A stretch of DNA of 64,000 nt, taken from assembly GCF_004193775.1 (NCBI RefSeq), contig NC_041021.1:8066651-8130650 (forward strand), given 5' to 3'. The notes beneath the pieces are model-generated. The model ran no database searches and was not told the origin of the DNA. It saw only the letters and a program-made list of their open reading frames with translations. The position numbers and the translations under genes are program-made. Positions 22,466 through 34,436 of this stretch are shown in pieces. How positions within the stretch are numbered: the stretch's first letter is position 1; each line of letters starts with the position of its first letter. The stretch comes from Glycine soja (Eukaryota > Streptophyta > Magnoliopsida > Fabales > Fabaceae).

Positions 22466-23690
22466 CTTGTGGGCTGGAAGTGAGGAGTTCCATAAAATAC
22501 ATTGGGTAAGGTGAGATTAGGTTTGTTCTCCAAACGAGGAAAGAGGTCTAGGGTTGCAGGATTTGAGATGTTTTAACTTCGCATTGCTAGGGAATTGAAG
22601 GAGGCGTATGTTAGTAGAGAGAGAATCTTTGGTATAGGGTTTTGGATGGTTTGTATGGGATTAGAAGAAGGGTGGTGGTTGGGGAAGGGAGGGGATCACC
22701 GTGGTGGAGGATGTTAGGAAGGATTGAGGAGGGGGGACATGGGATTAAAGGCAAGTGGTTTAAGCGGTCTACATGTAAGAAGGTGGGGAATGGAAAGGGT
22801 AAGATGTTTTGGAAGGATGGTTGCATTGGGTGGAGGGTGGCCTGTTAAAGAATAGATTCCCTAGGTTGTTTAGTTTTGTGATAAATAAAGATGTTGTAAT
22901 CATAATTTGGGGGAATGGGTGGACAGTAGGTGGTGTTAGAGATGGGAATAGAGAACAAGTCTCTTTGGGAAGAAGAGTTATTTCTAGAACTACAGGCAGT
23001 GTGGTGGTGACAACGATCAAGCTTAAAGTGGATGATTGCTGGAAATGGATGCGGGTGGCAGATGGAATATATTCAGTGTCGTCCGCATATAGGGGTTTGA
23101 AGATACCAAGTAGAGGATCACAAGTACAAGTAAACTGGAATGGTATATGGAACAAGTATACCATTAAAGGTGTTGTTGTTCATATGGAAATCACTATTGA
23201 TTAGAATTCCTTCCAGTCATAATTTGATGGCTAGAGGGATTCTATCTAATGATGAGTTGACATGTTGTATCTGTGAAAGGGAGGTGGAAACGGCATCACA
23301 CATATCTCTTGGTTGCGATAAAGCTCAGCTTGTGTGGTATTACTGCTACAGATGGTTGGGAATGGTCTCTGTAATACATTATAACTTTGCAGATCAGATG
23401 AAGAACTTTAAAGGTATGGCTCTCAAGACCAATGTATAAGCTGAATGTTATGACGTTATATTTGCAGCACTTGTTTGGACGATTTTGTTAATTAGTAAGG
23501 AATAAGGCTGTGTTCCAGCAGATTCCAATGCAGGTGTCATCATGGCTACAAAATCCTAGTTATTGTATATCAAAGGACCCGAGATTATGATAGGTAGGGG
23601 AGGATGGAGGTGGGTTGTTGGGCTTGCTCCAGCCTTAGTATTGATTGATACGGGAGTTGTAGAAATATTCTGGTCTTGGTTACTGTAATA
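22466..23690 (+). pseudogene. LINE remnant, second part (downstream of RT, zf-RVT)
   Basis: Reading resumes with KIHWVR, RGLGLQDLRCFNFALLGN and RMLVERES, then LYGIRRRVVVGEGRGSPWW, NGKGKMFWKD, LKNRFPRLFS and finally LTCCICEREVETASHISLGC. This is the usual order after the RT domain in plant LINEs and follows on from the part ending at 1672. Several frameshifts and stops are present. The 3' end is not sharp: no A tract was found, and homology fades by about 23700. Confidence 0.75.
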
Positions 23691-24695
23691 AGTCATATTA
23701 TCCTTTTATTTTAGTTACATTTTTTATAAGCTTTTAATCAAGGGTCTGTTTGTTTGAATTATTTGTTTTTATATAAGACATTTATAGAATATATAGATAT
23801 ATATACATTAATTTACAAGTGATTTAATTTTTTTTTTTAAATTTGAATTGCTTTTAATTTAAAGTTAAATCAAATATAAAGATTAAAAAAAAATTATAAT
23901 CAAACTAAATTATAATTGAGGAAAGTAATTAAATTTATCTTCTGTGAATTGATAATTTTAAAAAAATAAAAATATATCCTTGTAAATGCATATACGATTG
24001 TAATTTTTCTTTTGACGAGATAGGATTATATTTTCTCTGTATAACATTCTAGATATTATGCTTTTAGTAATTTCTCTTGTTACCCTTTTTTAAACAAATT
24101 CAATATACAACTCCAGTTTTTATCCAGAAATCTTTCTCGAGATAAAGTAAATACAATTATTTTTTGTTACAAAATTTAAATAGAATCTAAAATGACTGCT
24201 TATAAAAAAATGTAAAAATATCAGTACAAATGATTCTTTTACCCATATCGGCATATTTGATTCAAAACAATTTTAATATTTTGATTTTCCTAATCCATGC
24301 GTAGCACGTTAAAATTTATAGGATTTGTACATCTTTTATAGATCTTTTATAGAATAAAGTAATATTTTAAAGATAATTGGTATCATCAAGGGTTAAATAG
24401 ATTCATACTTTAGATTGTGTTCAGAGAAGAAGGAAATACAAAGAAAGAGGGAATAAAGAAACGAGAAAAAAATATTTATTATTATTGTTGTTGTTTTTTT
24501 TACGTATGTTGTTGTAGTAGTATAAAAGGTTTTAATATTTGAAAATATAGTACAGATTAAATTAATTTGTTACTTGTTTTATCGATTAGTCTCAAACAAA
24601 CAGAGATCTCCCTCTGTTTATAAAGTTACTTTCTCGTGAAAAGTTTGCGCGCACAAGTATTTACTGTTTTGTTTTCCATAGCATATTCAGAAAAG
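23691..24695. promoter_or_regulatory. AT-rich upstream region of the RING-H2 gene
   Basis: No gene was seen. A TTTATAAAG motif near 24617-24625 could serve as a TATA box about 75 bases before the chosen ATG. CT-rich sequence (agatctccctctg) lies just upstream of it. Confidence 0.35.
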
Positions 24696-25337
24696 ATGGA
24701 ACCACTGCACTGCATCTACAGTGTCTCAATGTTAAGTGGTCAGCACACCACTCTTATGCCAGATTATACTTTCAAATTCATAATTGAAATTTCTTCTTAC
24801 TTAAGCACAGACCAAATGCACACACTATGCTACTCTCCTCCTCAATCCATACCATGCCAGAACTTCTTCAATAAAGATCAAGAATTGTTATGGACACAAC
24901 TGCGAATGCTGCTGTGGCCCATATATTCCTTCGTTGAATCCTTTGAACAATTAATCGAGGGACTCATATCTGCCGTTCAAAGTGTGTTTCAAATTGATGT
25001 TCTTGATTTTCTTCCTCCGGGATCTCACCACCACCAAGATGTTCCTTTAAAGTTAGAAATTATTCTACTAGATGATAACATGCTTACTGCACTAACGATG
25101 GAAGTGTCTATGCATGATTACAAAATGATTCCCGCATCTAGCGAAGCCATCCAGACGTTGTTGAAGAAATCTACGGTTCAAACACAGGATGAGTGTTGTT
25201 CCATCTGCTTGGAAGGTTTGGATATTAACGCTTACACAATGCCATGTAATCACATGTTTCATCATCAATGTATTGTGACCTGGTTGCAAAATAGTCATAT
25301 GTGTCCCTTGTGTCGCTACCCTCTGCAAACGGTCTAA
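24696..25337 (+). CDS. RING-H2 zinc-finger protein, probable E3 ubiquitin ligase
   Basis: The intronless 213-codon frame starts at ATG 24696 (MEPLHCIYSV) and ends with TAA. The open frame extends 20 codons further up but without an ATG. The first 160 residues match no domain I recognise and include a hydrophobic, Leu/Trp-rich stretch (LLWTQLRMLLWPIYSF, about residues 64-80). The last 46 residues form a RING-H2 finger: C168-x2-C171-x12-C184-x-H186-x2-H189-x2-C192-x10-C203-x2-C206, with the conserved Trp at 196 and Pro at 204. All eight zinc ligands are present. RING-H2 fingers recruit E2 enzymes for ubiquitin transfer; substrate and location are unknown. It is the only uninterrupted host-type gene here. 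It could be a functional gene or an old retrocopy. Confidence 0.75.
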   Translation: MEPLHCIYSVSMLSGQHTTLMPDYTFKFIIEISSYLSTDQMHTLCYSPPQSIPCQNFFNKDQELLWTQLRMLLWPIYSFVESFEQLIEGLISAVQSVFQIDVLDFLPPGSHHHQDVPLKLEIILLDDNMLTALTMEVSMHDYKMIPASSEAIQTLLKKSTVQTQDECCSICLEGLDINAYTMPCNHMFHHQCIVTWLQNSHMCPLCRYPLQTV

Positions 25338-25602
25338 AATTATAATTTTATAGGATATATATTTTTAGGTGGTGACTTATTTATTTGATGACTATTTATC
25401 TAGATTACTTGTTAAATTATTGATTATTCAATTGAATGGATTATTTTATTTGAATTATTATATATTTGTTTGGTGACTTTTTTTATTAAATATATTTTTT
25501 TATTTTTTTCACTGCATTGTAGGTATTTCTATGGGATGTAATTCCTATGGACATGAACCCTCTTTAGTTGGACAAAATTGGACTGTCCAGATTGAAAAAA
25601 TT

Positions 25603-25658
<56 letters not shown>

Positions 25659-25949
25659 GATAGAAATTTGTAAGTAAAGTCTATTATATATTTGTTAGGT
25701 GACTTATGTATTTGATGATTGTTTTATCTAGATTACTCATTAAATTATTGGTTATTCAATGGAATGGATTAATAAAAGAATAGTAAAGAAATAATTACTC
25801 AAGGCTGCCAGTTAACCCAAGTAATATTAGAACACTTACATTGATTTTCACCGTCTACTGCTTAGTTATAACAACTCACGCACATTCAACCAACAAACCA
25901 ATAGTTGAACTTGTCATTTGATTGGATTGGGATTATGACTGTAACATTA
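25338..25949. other. AT-rich 3' flank with a microsatellite
   Basis: Bases 25606-25655 are a (TA)n run. Two similar blocks ('gattactcgttaaattattg'-like, at 25400-25440 and 25725-25765) flank it, suggesting a short local duplication. No gene was seen. Confidence 0.5.
25606..25655. repeat. (TA)n microsatellite
   Basis: About 25 uninterrupted TA units. Confidence 0.95.
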
Positions 25950-26290
25950 TCGATATATTCTCAATAGCAACAACTTCACTCTTGATCACAAAAGGTTGTT
26001 TTGACATCCATCTGCTCAAGCTCATATCAGCTATCATACAAAATCTTCTCCTTCCTTTCGGATAAACCCATTAGCTACCGCCTAGCTTTCAACTCTTTCA
26101 ATACCATTTTTACTCTTGAATAGTATCCAACAATTGATTGTCCTTTAGGAAAATCCATAAGTGTCTAGGTTTGATTCTTTTCTAGAGAAGTCATTTCTTC
26201 TTTCATATCTTCAATCCATTTTGAACTGTCCTTGCTGCTTATGACCTCATCAGAGGACTCAGATACATACATGTGATATGATAGCATGAC
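25950..26290 (-). pseudogene. Ty1/Copia reverse transcriptase remnant
   Basis: On the minus strand the reading includes DSSKWIEDMKEEMTSLEKNQT, then LMDFPKGQSIVGY, VLKELKARR and YELEQMDVKTTF. These are the successive conserved blocks at the start of the Copia RT domain, with several stops and frameshifts and with the catalytic YVDD part missing. No LTRs were found next to it. It is a small, old relic. Confidence 0.75.
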
Positions 26291-27765
26291 ATCTATTGTG
26301 ATTGGAATATGAAGAATATAAATAACTACCTAAGGATTCTCATCTAACCCATCATATTAGCCGACTTGCAACAATCATATATTCGTTTGGTGACTTATTC
26401 TATTAAATAGGATTATTTTTGCCCCGCAATCAAGAATTTGTATAGGCGGTAATTTCTATGGACATGGACCCTTACATTAAAATGAGTGATGGTGATGGTC
26501 ATGATGTGTGATGGTAAAAAAGTGTCTATTATGAAATGTGAAAAATATTGTTTTTTTTAACTAAAAATCAAATTCACATAAAAAATTTATTGATTTTGAA
26601 GATAGATGTAAAAGTTATTTGAGAATGATTTAAAACCATTCTAGTTCAGTTTTTAGAGAATATGATCTCGCAATCACACCTAGCAAGCTCTAGGTTGTTT
26701 AACAAGATGTAACTTGAATATCATATATTAAATATGCATTTATCTTCAAAATTTAAATGTTACTAACATCTATATGACATATATTATCTTATGTTTTAAA
26801 TATCAACCAAAATGTTTAACACATGTTATCTCTTCCAATCTATCATTTTTGTTCTAAACTGAATTTTAATATTTTTTTAAAATAAATTATCAACAATAAA
26901 AATAATAATATATCACAATATAAATTACTTATAAAAGATATAAGGCTTGATAAATAATTTTTTCCCTAATAATTTTTTATATGCATCTAGTCCCTAACAA
27001 AACAATTTTTATTTTGGTCCTTGCTATTTTTTTCTCTCATGGATTAGCGAATTTTTTGTGTTTGCTTTTTGATAAATTAAAGAAATTGATTTTCTCACTA
27101 ATTACAAATGAAAAAAAATATCAAAAACAACTAATTTAGTAGGGAGTAAATAAAAGTTTGAAGGAACAAAAGCAAAAATTATTATTTTACCAGGGACCTA
27201 GTAAATATTTATTAATAAGTAAATACAAAAATTAAATATTGATTAAAGATCAAAATTCTACTTAAACCTAAATCTTAGACAAACACTGGCCAGGAGAGGC
27301 TAGGAAGGAGCACGAGAGTGTGTGGAAGAAGTGGGAATAATTGTATTACCCAATCTCTACACTTCATATAAAAACATTAGAAAAGAATGTTGTTTTCCTC
27401 CCCAGTTATATTAGTTTTTTAATTTTTTTTTTTTACAAGCAAAAAACTCTTATTATAAAATTGAAAACAGTCACCAAAAACACATGTTTTAAACAGCAGC
27501 TCCACAGTCAACATTATAAGAGTGCCTATGCTTCTCAGTAAACCTACTATTTAGACGTACAAAAGCACAAAAGCGCATCTATTTTTCTCATAACATAAAT
27601 ATACATAATCACATGCGAATTATCACTTCTCCTGCCAAGTTGCTACATCTCAATTCCATGATAAGCTGTTAGAACCACAGCAGCTACCCCGCATCTCATG
27701 CTATGGTCATGAACCACAACTGCTAATACATTCCAACGGATTAATTATTGCACCAATTAATAAAT
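26291..27765. other. AT-rich intergenic sequence
   Basis: No gene was recognised. Bases 26940-27215 hold inverted 'gggaccta/tagtccct' type motifs that resemble a degraded MULE-type or other MITE end, but I could not define its limits. Confidence 0.45.
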
Positions 27766-28080
27766 ATACTATTAGAAAATATGTTTTTAATGTTATCATT
27801 TAACATCAATTTTATAAGGATTGATGTTAAAGTAAACGTGATGATATAATTGTGAATAATTTAAGTTTGTTAACATCAATTGTTAAAAAATCAATGTTAT
27901 AAATGGATGTTAACATCAATTTGTATACAAATCGATGTTGTTTGATTAATTATTAATATCGATTTTTTAAAAATTTATTTTTTTGTCTATGTTAACATAT
28001 ATTTTTATAAAAAATAATATTGTTTGATGGTTGTTAACATCGATTTTTTTATTAAAATCAATATCGTATTTTTTTATCAC
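27766..28080. mobile_element. CACTA terminus with subterminal array, other end not found
   Basis: The sequence tACTATTAGAAAATATG closely matches the inward reading of the right end of the element at 9228-14776 (CACTAATAGAAAATATG), with the first C changed. It is followed by degenerate 'ttaacatcaatttt' and 'aatcgatgtt' inverted motifs to about 28080. Next comes C/T-rich, leader-like sequence (28090-28320), as in gene-carrying CACTA elements. No matching right end was seen before 30.4 kb, so this is a truncated element or one whose end is decayed. Confidence 0.6.
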
Positions 28081-30428
28081 ATCAAAATCCCAATCTGTTT
28101 CAATTTCTTTTCACGCTCACTCTCATAGCTACTCTCAGTTGTGACGTTTCCAAAACCCTTGAGACACACTAGCAAAGCTGCTCACTCTCACCACTCTCAC
28201 TCGCGATGCTGTACAGTCTCACCACCCTCACTCCTGACACTGTTTCAGTCTCAATCTACATCATTTTGACGCTGCTGCTGCAACAACATCTAAGTCAATG
28301 TCTTCCATCAGCCATCCACGGTGTGTTCTTCTTTTTCTTAGCTCATAACTCATGGTCATTGTTGCGGGAGAGCTTGTTCTTTTTTTACTTGTGGAAGAGG
28401 TTTAGTTCATTAGAGTAAGAATGAAAGTTTATGGTGCTCATCAGATTTAATGACCTGTTTGTTTTAATTAGCTTTGTACAAATGGTGTTGATCATGTCTT
28501 TATGCTTTAACAATATGTTTTTATGACTCATATGGTCACACACTCCACATTTAGAATCGCACTCTCATGTACTTTGACATTAGGTGGCAAAACTCAAGAA
28601 TCACTGTTCCAGACAGTGGCTAATTTATCATCATGTAGTTGCTCCCCATTACAGATCAAAATTGGTGTATCCTTTCATTATTGTGTGCTTGACTCATTTT
28701 TAGATTATGTGATAACAACCTGAATGTATGCAACACTGTACCTCAAACTGAACCCCATAAGACCATTGCATTTTGTCGATCACGCAGATTACAAAAACAA
28801 CAGATCAGAAATTTGGAGCATATATATGGTCACGTTCAGAACGTTTATGTTTCTTAAAGAAAATAACTCACATGATAGGAAATCCTAAATTTTAATATAA
28901 CAAGTCATGCTTATTAAAAAATATTAATAATTTTGATCCCCAACTAATGAAGACTTAATAGTTAACAGTGTTACTCTTGTTTATGGTAAAGACTACAGCT
29001 ATATTTTATTAGAGACAAATCTTGCTTGAGCTGAGGAAGACTATTATTATGTTGGCTAGCTAAAACTTAATAGTGATACTCTACAAATACACAAATTTAC
29101 CTCAAATACCTATATATTTCAACCTATTGATTCATCTAGAGCATCAACTTTTGTTTCCTCCCTCTCTTGCTAAATCTATAAGACTCCTCATGATACAAGC
29201 ACACTATCCAAGCTTACATTATTGGTTTTGTTTTGTTATTTTTTCTATCCATTCCTGTCACTTTTCTTGAATCAAAGACAGTATGACATTGCGTTAGTTG
29301 TAGGGATATGGAGAAGAAGGAATTTCTATACAATTTTTATGTTTAGCTCAACATTTTGGAAGGGAATAAGAAATCAAAATTTCCCTCCCTTAATTTTAAT
29401 TCCCCCAAAATTATAAAAATGAAGAGAAGACAATTTTTTACTCTAATTAAACTATATTGTCTTTAAATGAATAATTATCATTTAAATTATATAATAATAA
29501 ATTTATAAACCAAAGATGTCCTTTTCACCGTTAAATTCATCCCCTCCTCTTTTGGATCAAAAGTGAGTGACCTTTTTCTTTGGCCCCTTCGAGACTTGCT
29601 GTTTTACAACAGCATAATGGTCAACGGTAACCAGATTTTTCTTCTATGGATAAGGTGTTATAATTTGTGTAGGCACGTACTTATATTTGAGTTTATATTT
29701 AAATTACTTCAAGGAGAGTTTATATTTGAGTAGAGTCATGAGTGATCCCATTGAAAACCAAAAAGAAGAAGGAATATGATATACGTCTTTGTTGATACAT
29801 ATAGCGAGAGGCAGCAGGCTGAAAGCACCTACTATCTTCCTCTCTTTTTCTTTTCTTTGTTCTTTTTTTTTTCCCTTTGTTTTGCGTTTATGTATTTGTG
29901 TGATTTATTAAACAACATCATTGCAGGTTTGAAATCAACTAATTACATGAGAAACTCTATCGAATTCTAACCCCTCCTTGGAGACTTGGTATCCTGACTT
30001 TACTTGAAAGAAGCTCCAAGAATTTGGACAAAGTGCTTTCCTTCCTCTTAGCACGTCATTCCTTAGGACATCTTCATTCTTTATTCCACTCCTTATGCTA
30101 TATATACATTCCTAAAATTAATTGCAATATTTTTATGTTTGATGAATCTTAATTAGGAGGAGAAGAGTTATTATTATGTGTTGTTGCTTCTTGACATAAT
30201 CCCATGCCATCTCAAAATTCAGGTATGGATATATATCACATCATTTTTATGCTCTTAGACAAATATATCTGATGGCTTTTGTTTCATCTTGATAGGAGTG
30301 AAACATGAGTAGTTCTTAGATGGCCATGTACCTAACACGTTAAATTTAAGCACATCCAATTAAAAATGCACAGTAATACTAACTAACAATGCACAGTAAT
30401 ACTAACAGGACTGCAAGGGAACCTTGTG
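28081..30428. other. Region without a recognised gene
   Basis: Bases 28090-28420 are leader-like and could belong to a captured gene. ORFs of 60-70 residues occur but have no recognisable domain. A TATATATACAT motif lies near 30101. Near-identical short repeats 'aatgcacagtaatactaac' are tandem at 30366-30408. Confidence 0.4.
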
Positions 30429-30433
30429 AGATA

Positions 30434-30686
30434 TATTAGAGACATAGATGGCTAGCATTAGTTAGTTACAAGTTAGTTATTGGTTTAGTTAGTTACAAGT
30501 TAGTTACTCTTGTAATCAATTATGTAACAATTTACTAGCATAAGTTCTATAACACAAAATACATTCATGTAAAGGTGAGTTTTGTTCATTTGAGCATTAT
30601 CCAAAATAATATTCAATTTTTTCTTTTCTCCATTTTTCTCTCTTCCATTTGCATTCATTCATTCATGGCAGGCATGAGATTTATCA
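30434..30686 (+). repeat. 5' LTR of the compact LTR element
   Basis: It begins tattagaga (usual TG decayed to TA) and ends gatttatca, directly before the primer site. Its counterpart is at 32019-32263. Confidence 0.85.
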
Positions 30687-30698
30687 TGGTATCAGAGC
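30687..30698 (+). promoter_or_regulatory. Primer-binding site for initiator Met-tRNA
   Basis: TGGTATCAGAGC, the canonical Copia primer site, follows the 5' LTR with no spacer. Confidence 0.9.
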
Positions 30699-30855
30699 AA
30701 TGAATCCATCCCAATTTTTCTTTTTTCTCTGCTACACTTATCTTTTCCCTCTTTGTCAAAGTGAAACTTCAATATCAAATTTATGATTTCTCTCGTCACT
30801 ACAACACTAGTAATAGCTCCATATTCTTCAAAAATTCTCTTCAAGTCAGCCTCAG

Positions 30856-31250
30856 TCATTGAATCCTACAAATTCTTCACTCTTAAACTTCACAAAACCA
30901 TGGCCTTTAGACTGGCCAGAAGCATCTGTTGCAATCGTGCAAGATAGAATATTCCGAAAAGCAAAAAATGTATCGTACAAAGCCTTGGGATCAATCACCT
31001 TGTCCAAATTCTTTTATGAAAACATTAGTTGCACCACTCTTTTGAGCACTAGGGTCCCGAATAGAGTACATTATCCTAATGATTTTGCCATTCAACGGAG
31101 TGAAATTCAGCACATCAATTGCTTTTGCGGCATCATGAGAGTTGCTGAAATTGACGTAGCTGTAACCAAGGGATTGTTGGGTGGCCACGTCCTTGCAAAT
31201 TCAAACGGAAACGACTTGGGAAATCTGGTTGAAGAGATTGAATCCATAAC
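30856..31250 (-). pseudogene. Poly(A)-binding protein fragment (RRM1 end to RRM2) transduced by a retroelement
   Basis: On the minus strand the reading runs NLFNQISQVVSV, stop, ICKDVATQQSLGYSYVNFS, AAKAIDVLNFTPLNGK, RIMYSIRDPSAQKSG, NVFIK, and after a frameshift ALYDTFFAF and [12 protein letters not shown]. These are the RNP1/RNP2-bearing blocks of RRM1, the linker and RRM2 of cytoplasmic PABP, which binds the mRNA poly(A) tail. The stop sits where the family has Arg (a single C-to-T change gives TGA). No intron interrupts the reading, which suggests capture from a spliced mRNA. It is antisense to the host element, so element transcription would give RNA complementary to PABP mRNA. Confidence 0.85.
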
Positions 31251-31379
31251 AACGAGGATGATAGCCTCACTGTAAAACCAACAATCTACATAGCCAGAGT
31301 AAGTTTCTCCATGTCTAGCACTGCCCAATTTTTGCCTACAAGGTGTTTGATTAAATGCTTATGAAGATTTTGGCTTATT

Positions 31380-31810
31380 GTATTAAGCCTTTTAGGCTTG
31401 TTTTGATGATTTTAGCTTTTTCCATGTGTGGTGGTTAAGCATTGTTCATTTGTTTGCTTTTGTCCATGGTGGCTAAGTATTGTTTTAGCTTCTGCCATGG
31501 ATGGTTAAGCGTTGGTTGTTGTTGGTTCACAAAGTGTTAGTGAAAAGTCCTCATTGAAGATAGATTTTGTGTGCTATTTTTTTATGCTTTATGGTGATGT
31601 AAGCTTTTGTCCATGATGATTAAGAATTGTTTTAACTTTTGCCATTGATGGTTAAGCATTGAATTGTTGTTTTGCTTATGCTTGAGTGGTTAAGCATTGA
31701 TTTTAGCTTCTACTCTTGATAGTTAAGCTTTGATGTTTTGAGCTTTTGCCAAATGGCCTTGTTGTTGCCTTTTCTTGGTGGTTAAGCTTTGATGTTTGCT
31801 TTGGACTCTT
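31380..31810. repeat. Degenerate repeats of a 'ggttaagcattg' unit
   Basis: Seven or more copies of 'atggtggttaagcattgttt..agcttttgcc' occur at irregular spacing of about 45-70 bases. No coding function was seen. They fill the interior of the compact LTR element downstream of the PABP piece. Confidence 0.65.
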
Positions 31811-32018
31811 GGAAGAAGATTGAGAAAGCCGATGTTGGTTGAAGATTTCTAAGAGCCATGCACCATGACTGCACTTACATTTTGATTTGTTTCTAAATTT
31901 CTATTTTGGCCGATGTATTTCAGGCATGTTTAGCTATATCCCAATTTTTTAGACTCTATTCTCATTTCCTTTGATGTAGATGTATTATCTCTTGTGTTTT
32001 CAACTTGCCAGGTGGGGG

Positions 32019-32263
32019 TATTAGAGATATAGATTACTAGCATTAATTAGTTACATGTTAGTTATTAGTTACAAGTTAGTTATTATTGTAACCAATTATG
32101 TAACAATTTACTAGCAATAGTTATATAAGGCATAATTTATTCATGTAAAGGTGAATTTTGCTCATTTGAGCATCATCCAAAATAATGTTTAGTTATTCCT
32201 TTTCTCCATTTTTGTCTTTTCCATTTTGAATTCATTCATTCATGGTAGACATGAGATTTATCA
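32019..32263 (+). repeat. 3' LTR of the compact LTR element
   Basis: It matches the LTR at 30434-30686, follows ggtggggg, and is followed by the duplication AGATA. Confidence 0.85.
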
Positions 32264-32579
32264 AGATAGTAGTGGTGTCTTTGGTCCTTTAACATGTCAC
32301 TAATCCTATTCCAACCCCAGTTTCTCTGTTAAAGCATTCGAGTATCTGGCCAACCACAATATTTTACTACTTAACTGCTATGTCAATATCCAAGTCCCTA
32401 ATTGATATTAAGAAGAAATCATTTGATTTTTATGCAAATGTAAGATATTAAGCTAATGCATTAGTAGTAAGCAGTTAAGGTATATATTAAATTTCATTAG
32501 TTTCCTTTGATTAAATTGGATGTGTTAAGTACAGGTTTAGTGCTTTATTTTATTGTATACAATCCTGTTATTCTATAGA

Positions 32580-32870
32580 ATTTTACCTATAGCATCTGAT
32601 TCAGTTAGCTTGGGAAAGAGGTTTTAAATCCCTCCTTATAGAATCTAATTCCAAAATTGTCATTTCTCTTCTCAGTGCTGGTTGTGTTTCTTCCCATATA
32701 TGCTATCCCATTATTCAAAGGATCAATGAGTTTGCTCAACAGGGAACTTTGTTTTTATTTGAAACACATTTTTCGAGAGGCAAATGAGTAGCGAATATGC
32801 TATCTAAGTTTGATCTTGACATACATGCTTATAGTTTTTCTTGGGGTCTCTTGCCCTTTTGCACACAAAA
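32580..32870 (+). pseudogene. LINE-derived RNase H (RVT_3) domain remnant
   Basis: The plus-strand reading includes LGKRFKSLLIESNSKIVI-like sequence, YPIIQRINEFAQQG, ETHFSRGK, stop, VANMLSKFDLD. This resembles the RNase H-like C-terminal domain of plant LINEs, which is also shared by many stand-alone relics. One in-frame TAG is present. Neither the rest of the LINE nor an A tract was found. Confidence 0.6.
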
Positions 32871-32945
32871 AAAAGTTACAAAAGGAAATTGTCTCTTAGA
32901 AGATTAAAATGAAGGATATCACATTTTTAAAGTGATGGAATTGTT

Positions 32946-33068
32946 TTATATCCACTCCCCTTTTTTGCTTGTCCACTCCTCCTTTGAATTTGTTTTTCAA
33001 AAAATACAGTCTCCTATTTACTCATAAAAGGGGAGTGGATAAACAAAGAAGAAGAATGGATATAGCAA
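32946..33068. mobile_element. Small MITE-like inverted-repeat element
   Basis: 'tatatccactcccctttttt' and its following 15 bases pair with the reverse complement of 33027-33065 (aaaaggggagtggataaac..ggatata). The inverted repeats are about 35 bases each around a roughly 45-base centre. No coding capacity is present. The target duplication could not be defined. Confidence 0.5.
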
Positions 33069-34430
33069 CCAACTAATTCACACATGAAGGTGCAACAAGG
33101 CAATCAAGCCTTCTTACTCAATTGAGTGGTCCAATTCTATTTTGGGCTTAGATAAAATCCATAGGCCATGACATTAGAGCACTAGGATTAAAATGCTTGG
33201 GTTAGGTTCCTTCCACACTCACATTAGTTACATATAATTTTCTCCCTAGCCTTGTGTATTGCAAAGAATTAAGCACTAATTAATCTCGAAATAGTTTCAA
33301 TATTTTTAGATTGAGTGAGATATTTCCTAGCTATTTGAAATCATGTTCAAATTAAATAATTCTTAACTTGGTGTTCTAATTTCATATGATGTTGTATTAC
33401 TCTTCAAGTTGAGGAAGTTCTTCATGTTGTTTCATTGTTGTTGTATTACTCTTTCCTATTGTAGCTTGCTGCTCAAGGAAACCTTTGTTGTGGGGTTTTT
33501 GAGGAAGTTGTGACTAGTGTGAAATCTCTAAGGTTGGTCTTTATGACTTCTTCCTCATATTCAGATGTAATGCTTACTTAAGATAAAGGCATTTATCCTA
33601 AATTTTTGCCTGTATTATTGATTGGACCTCAATGTGTGTATTACGAATCGAAAAGTGACTCAGTTTACTAATAAGAATGAAAAAAGAATAAATTTATTGT
33701 AAAATATTTGATAGGAATAATAACTAAATTAATCTAAATTTGAGGATGAAACCACTTATGAATAAATAGTCAGACTTATTTTTTGGTTTCATGTTGACTT
33801 TCCTGGTAAGTGCACTTTCTCAAAACCCAACAAATGTTTCTGAGGAGCATTATGCACATTAGGAGGAGTAAAGAACAATAAAACTACATGGCTACTAGTC
33901 ATTTAAGTGAATGATTGAATGAAGTGACCATATATAGAAAGTTGATCAACTACTACCAACACCACTTCATAAACCTTTATAAACCCCACACTAGAATCCC
34001 ATAGTTCCAATGTGGGACCTAAGTCCCACACCTTGCTATTGGATCCTAACATTCAATAATCATAACACATTCACCATGACAAATCTTTCTTGAATTTTTA
34101 CCAAAAATAAAGGACTAGAAAAAGCATTTCTACTATGTTTGATTATACCCTACTTTAGCATAGACTAGAAAAATCAACTTCAACCAAGATTTAAAGATTT
34201 CTAAAAAAATTATGTCATCAATGGATTGTTCTGTAATCGAAGTCAAGTCCTCACATAATTAGAAGGACCACACAAGAAATTGACAAAATAATGATGACAC
34301 TTTTGTGCTAGTTACAAGTTTGAAATTAGTTTGTGTATGGTGTATCATTATTTTAATGTATCTTTTCGTTCTATAATGAATCTTGTTTTATATACAAGTT
34401 ATGTTCATTATGGGTGAACCTTAGTTTCCC
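33069..34430. other. AT-rich sequence without a recognised gene
   Basis: Neither strand gave a recognisable exon or repeat family. Confidence 0.4.
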
Positions 34431-34436
34431 ATTTGA

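Larger units (their letters stand above)
30434..32263 (+). mobile_element. Compact non-autonomous Copia-like LTR element carrying an antisense PABP fragment
   Basis: Two LTRs of about 250 bp (30434-30686 and 32019-32263) are about 85 percent alike by eye. They are flanked by perfect AGATA duplications (30429-30433 and 32264-32268). A Met-tRNA primer site follows the left LTR, and a G-rich tract (ggtggggg) precedes the right one. The 1.3-kb interior has no retroelement protein. It contains a piece of a poly(A)-binding-protein gene on the opposite strand and a field of degenerate repeats. Size and content resemble a TRIM/LARD-type element that has transduced a host transcript. LTR divergence suggests it is not very recent. 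Confidence 0.85.

Noticed and set aside
22611..23204. Gly/Trp-rich plus-strand and Pro-rich minus-strand ORFs as host genes
   Set aside because: The plus-strand text is degraded LINE sequence after RT; the minus-strand ORFs are its shadow.
24636..24695. Longer start for the RING-H2 protein
   Set aside because: The upstream extension has no ATG; it would begin at a GTG, so the first ATG at 24696 was chosen.
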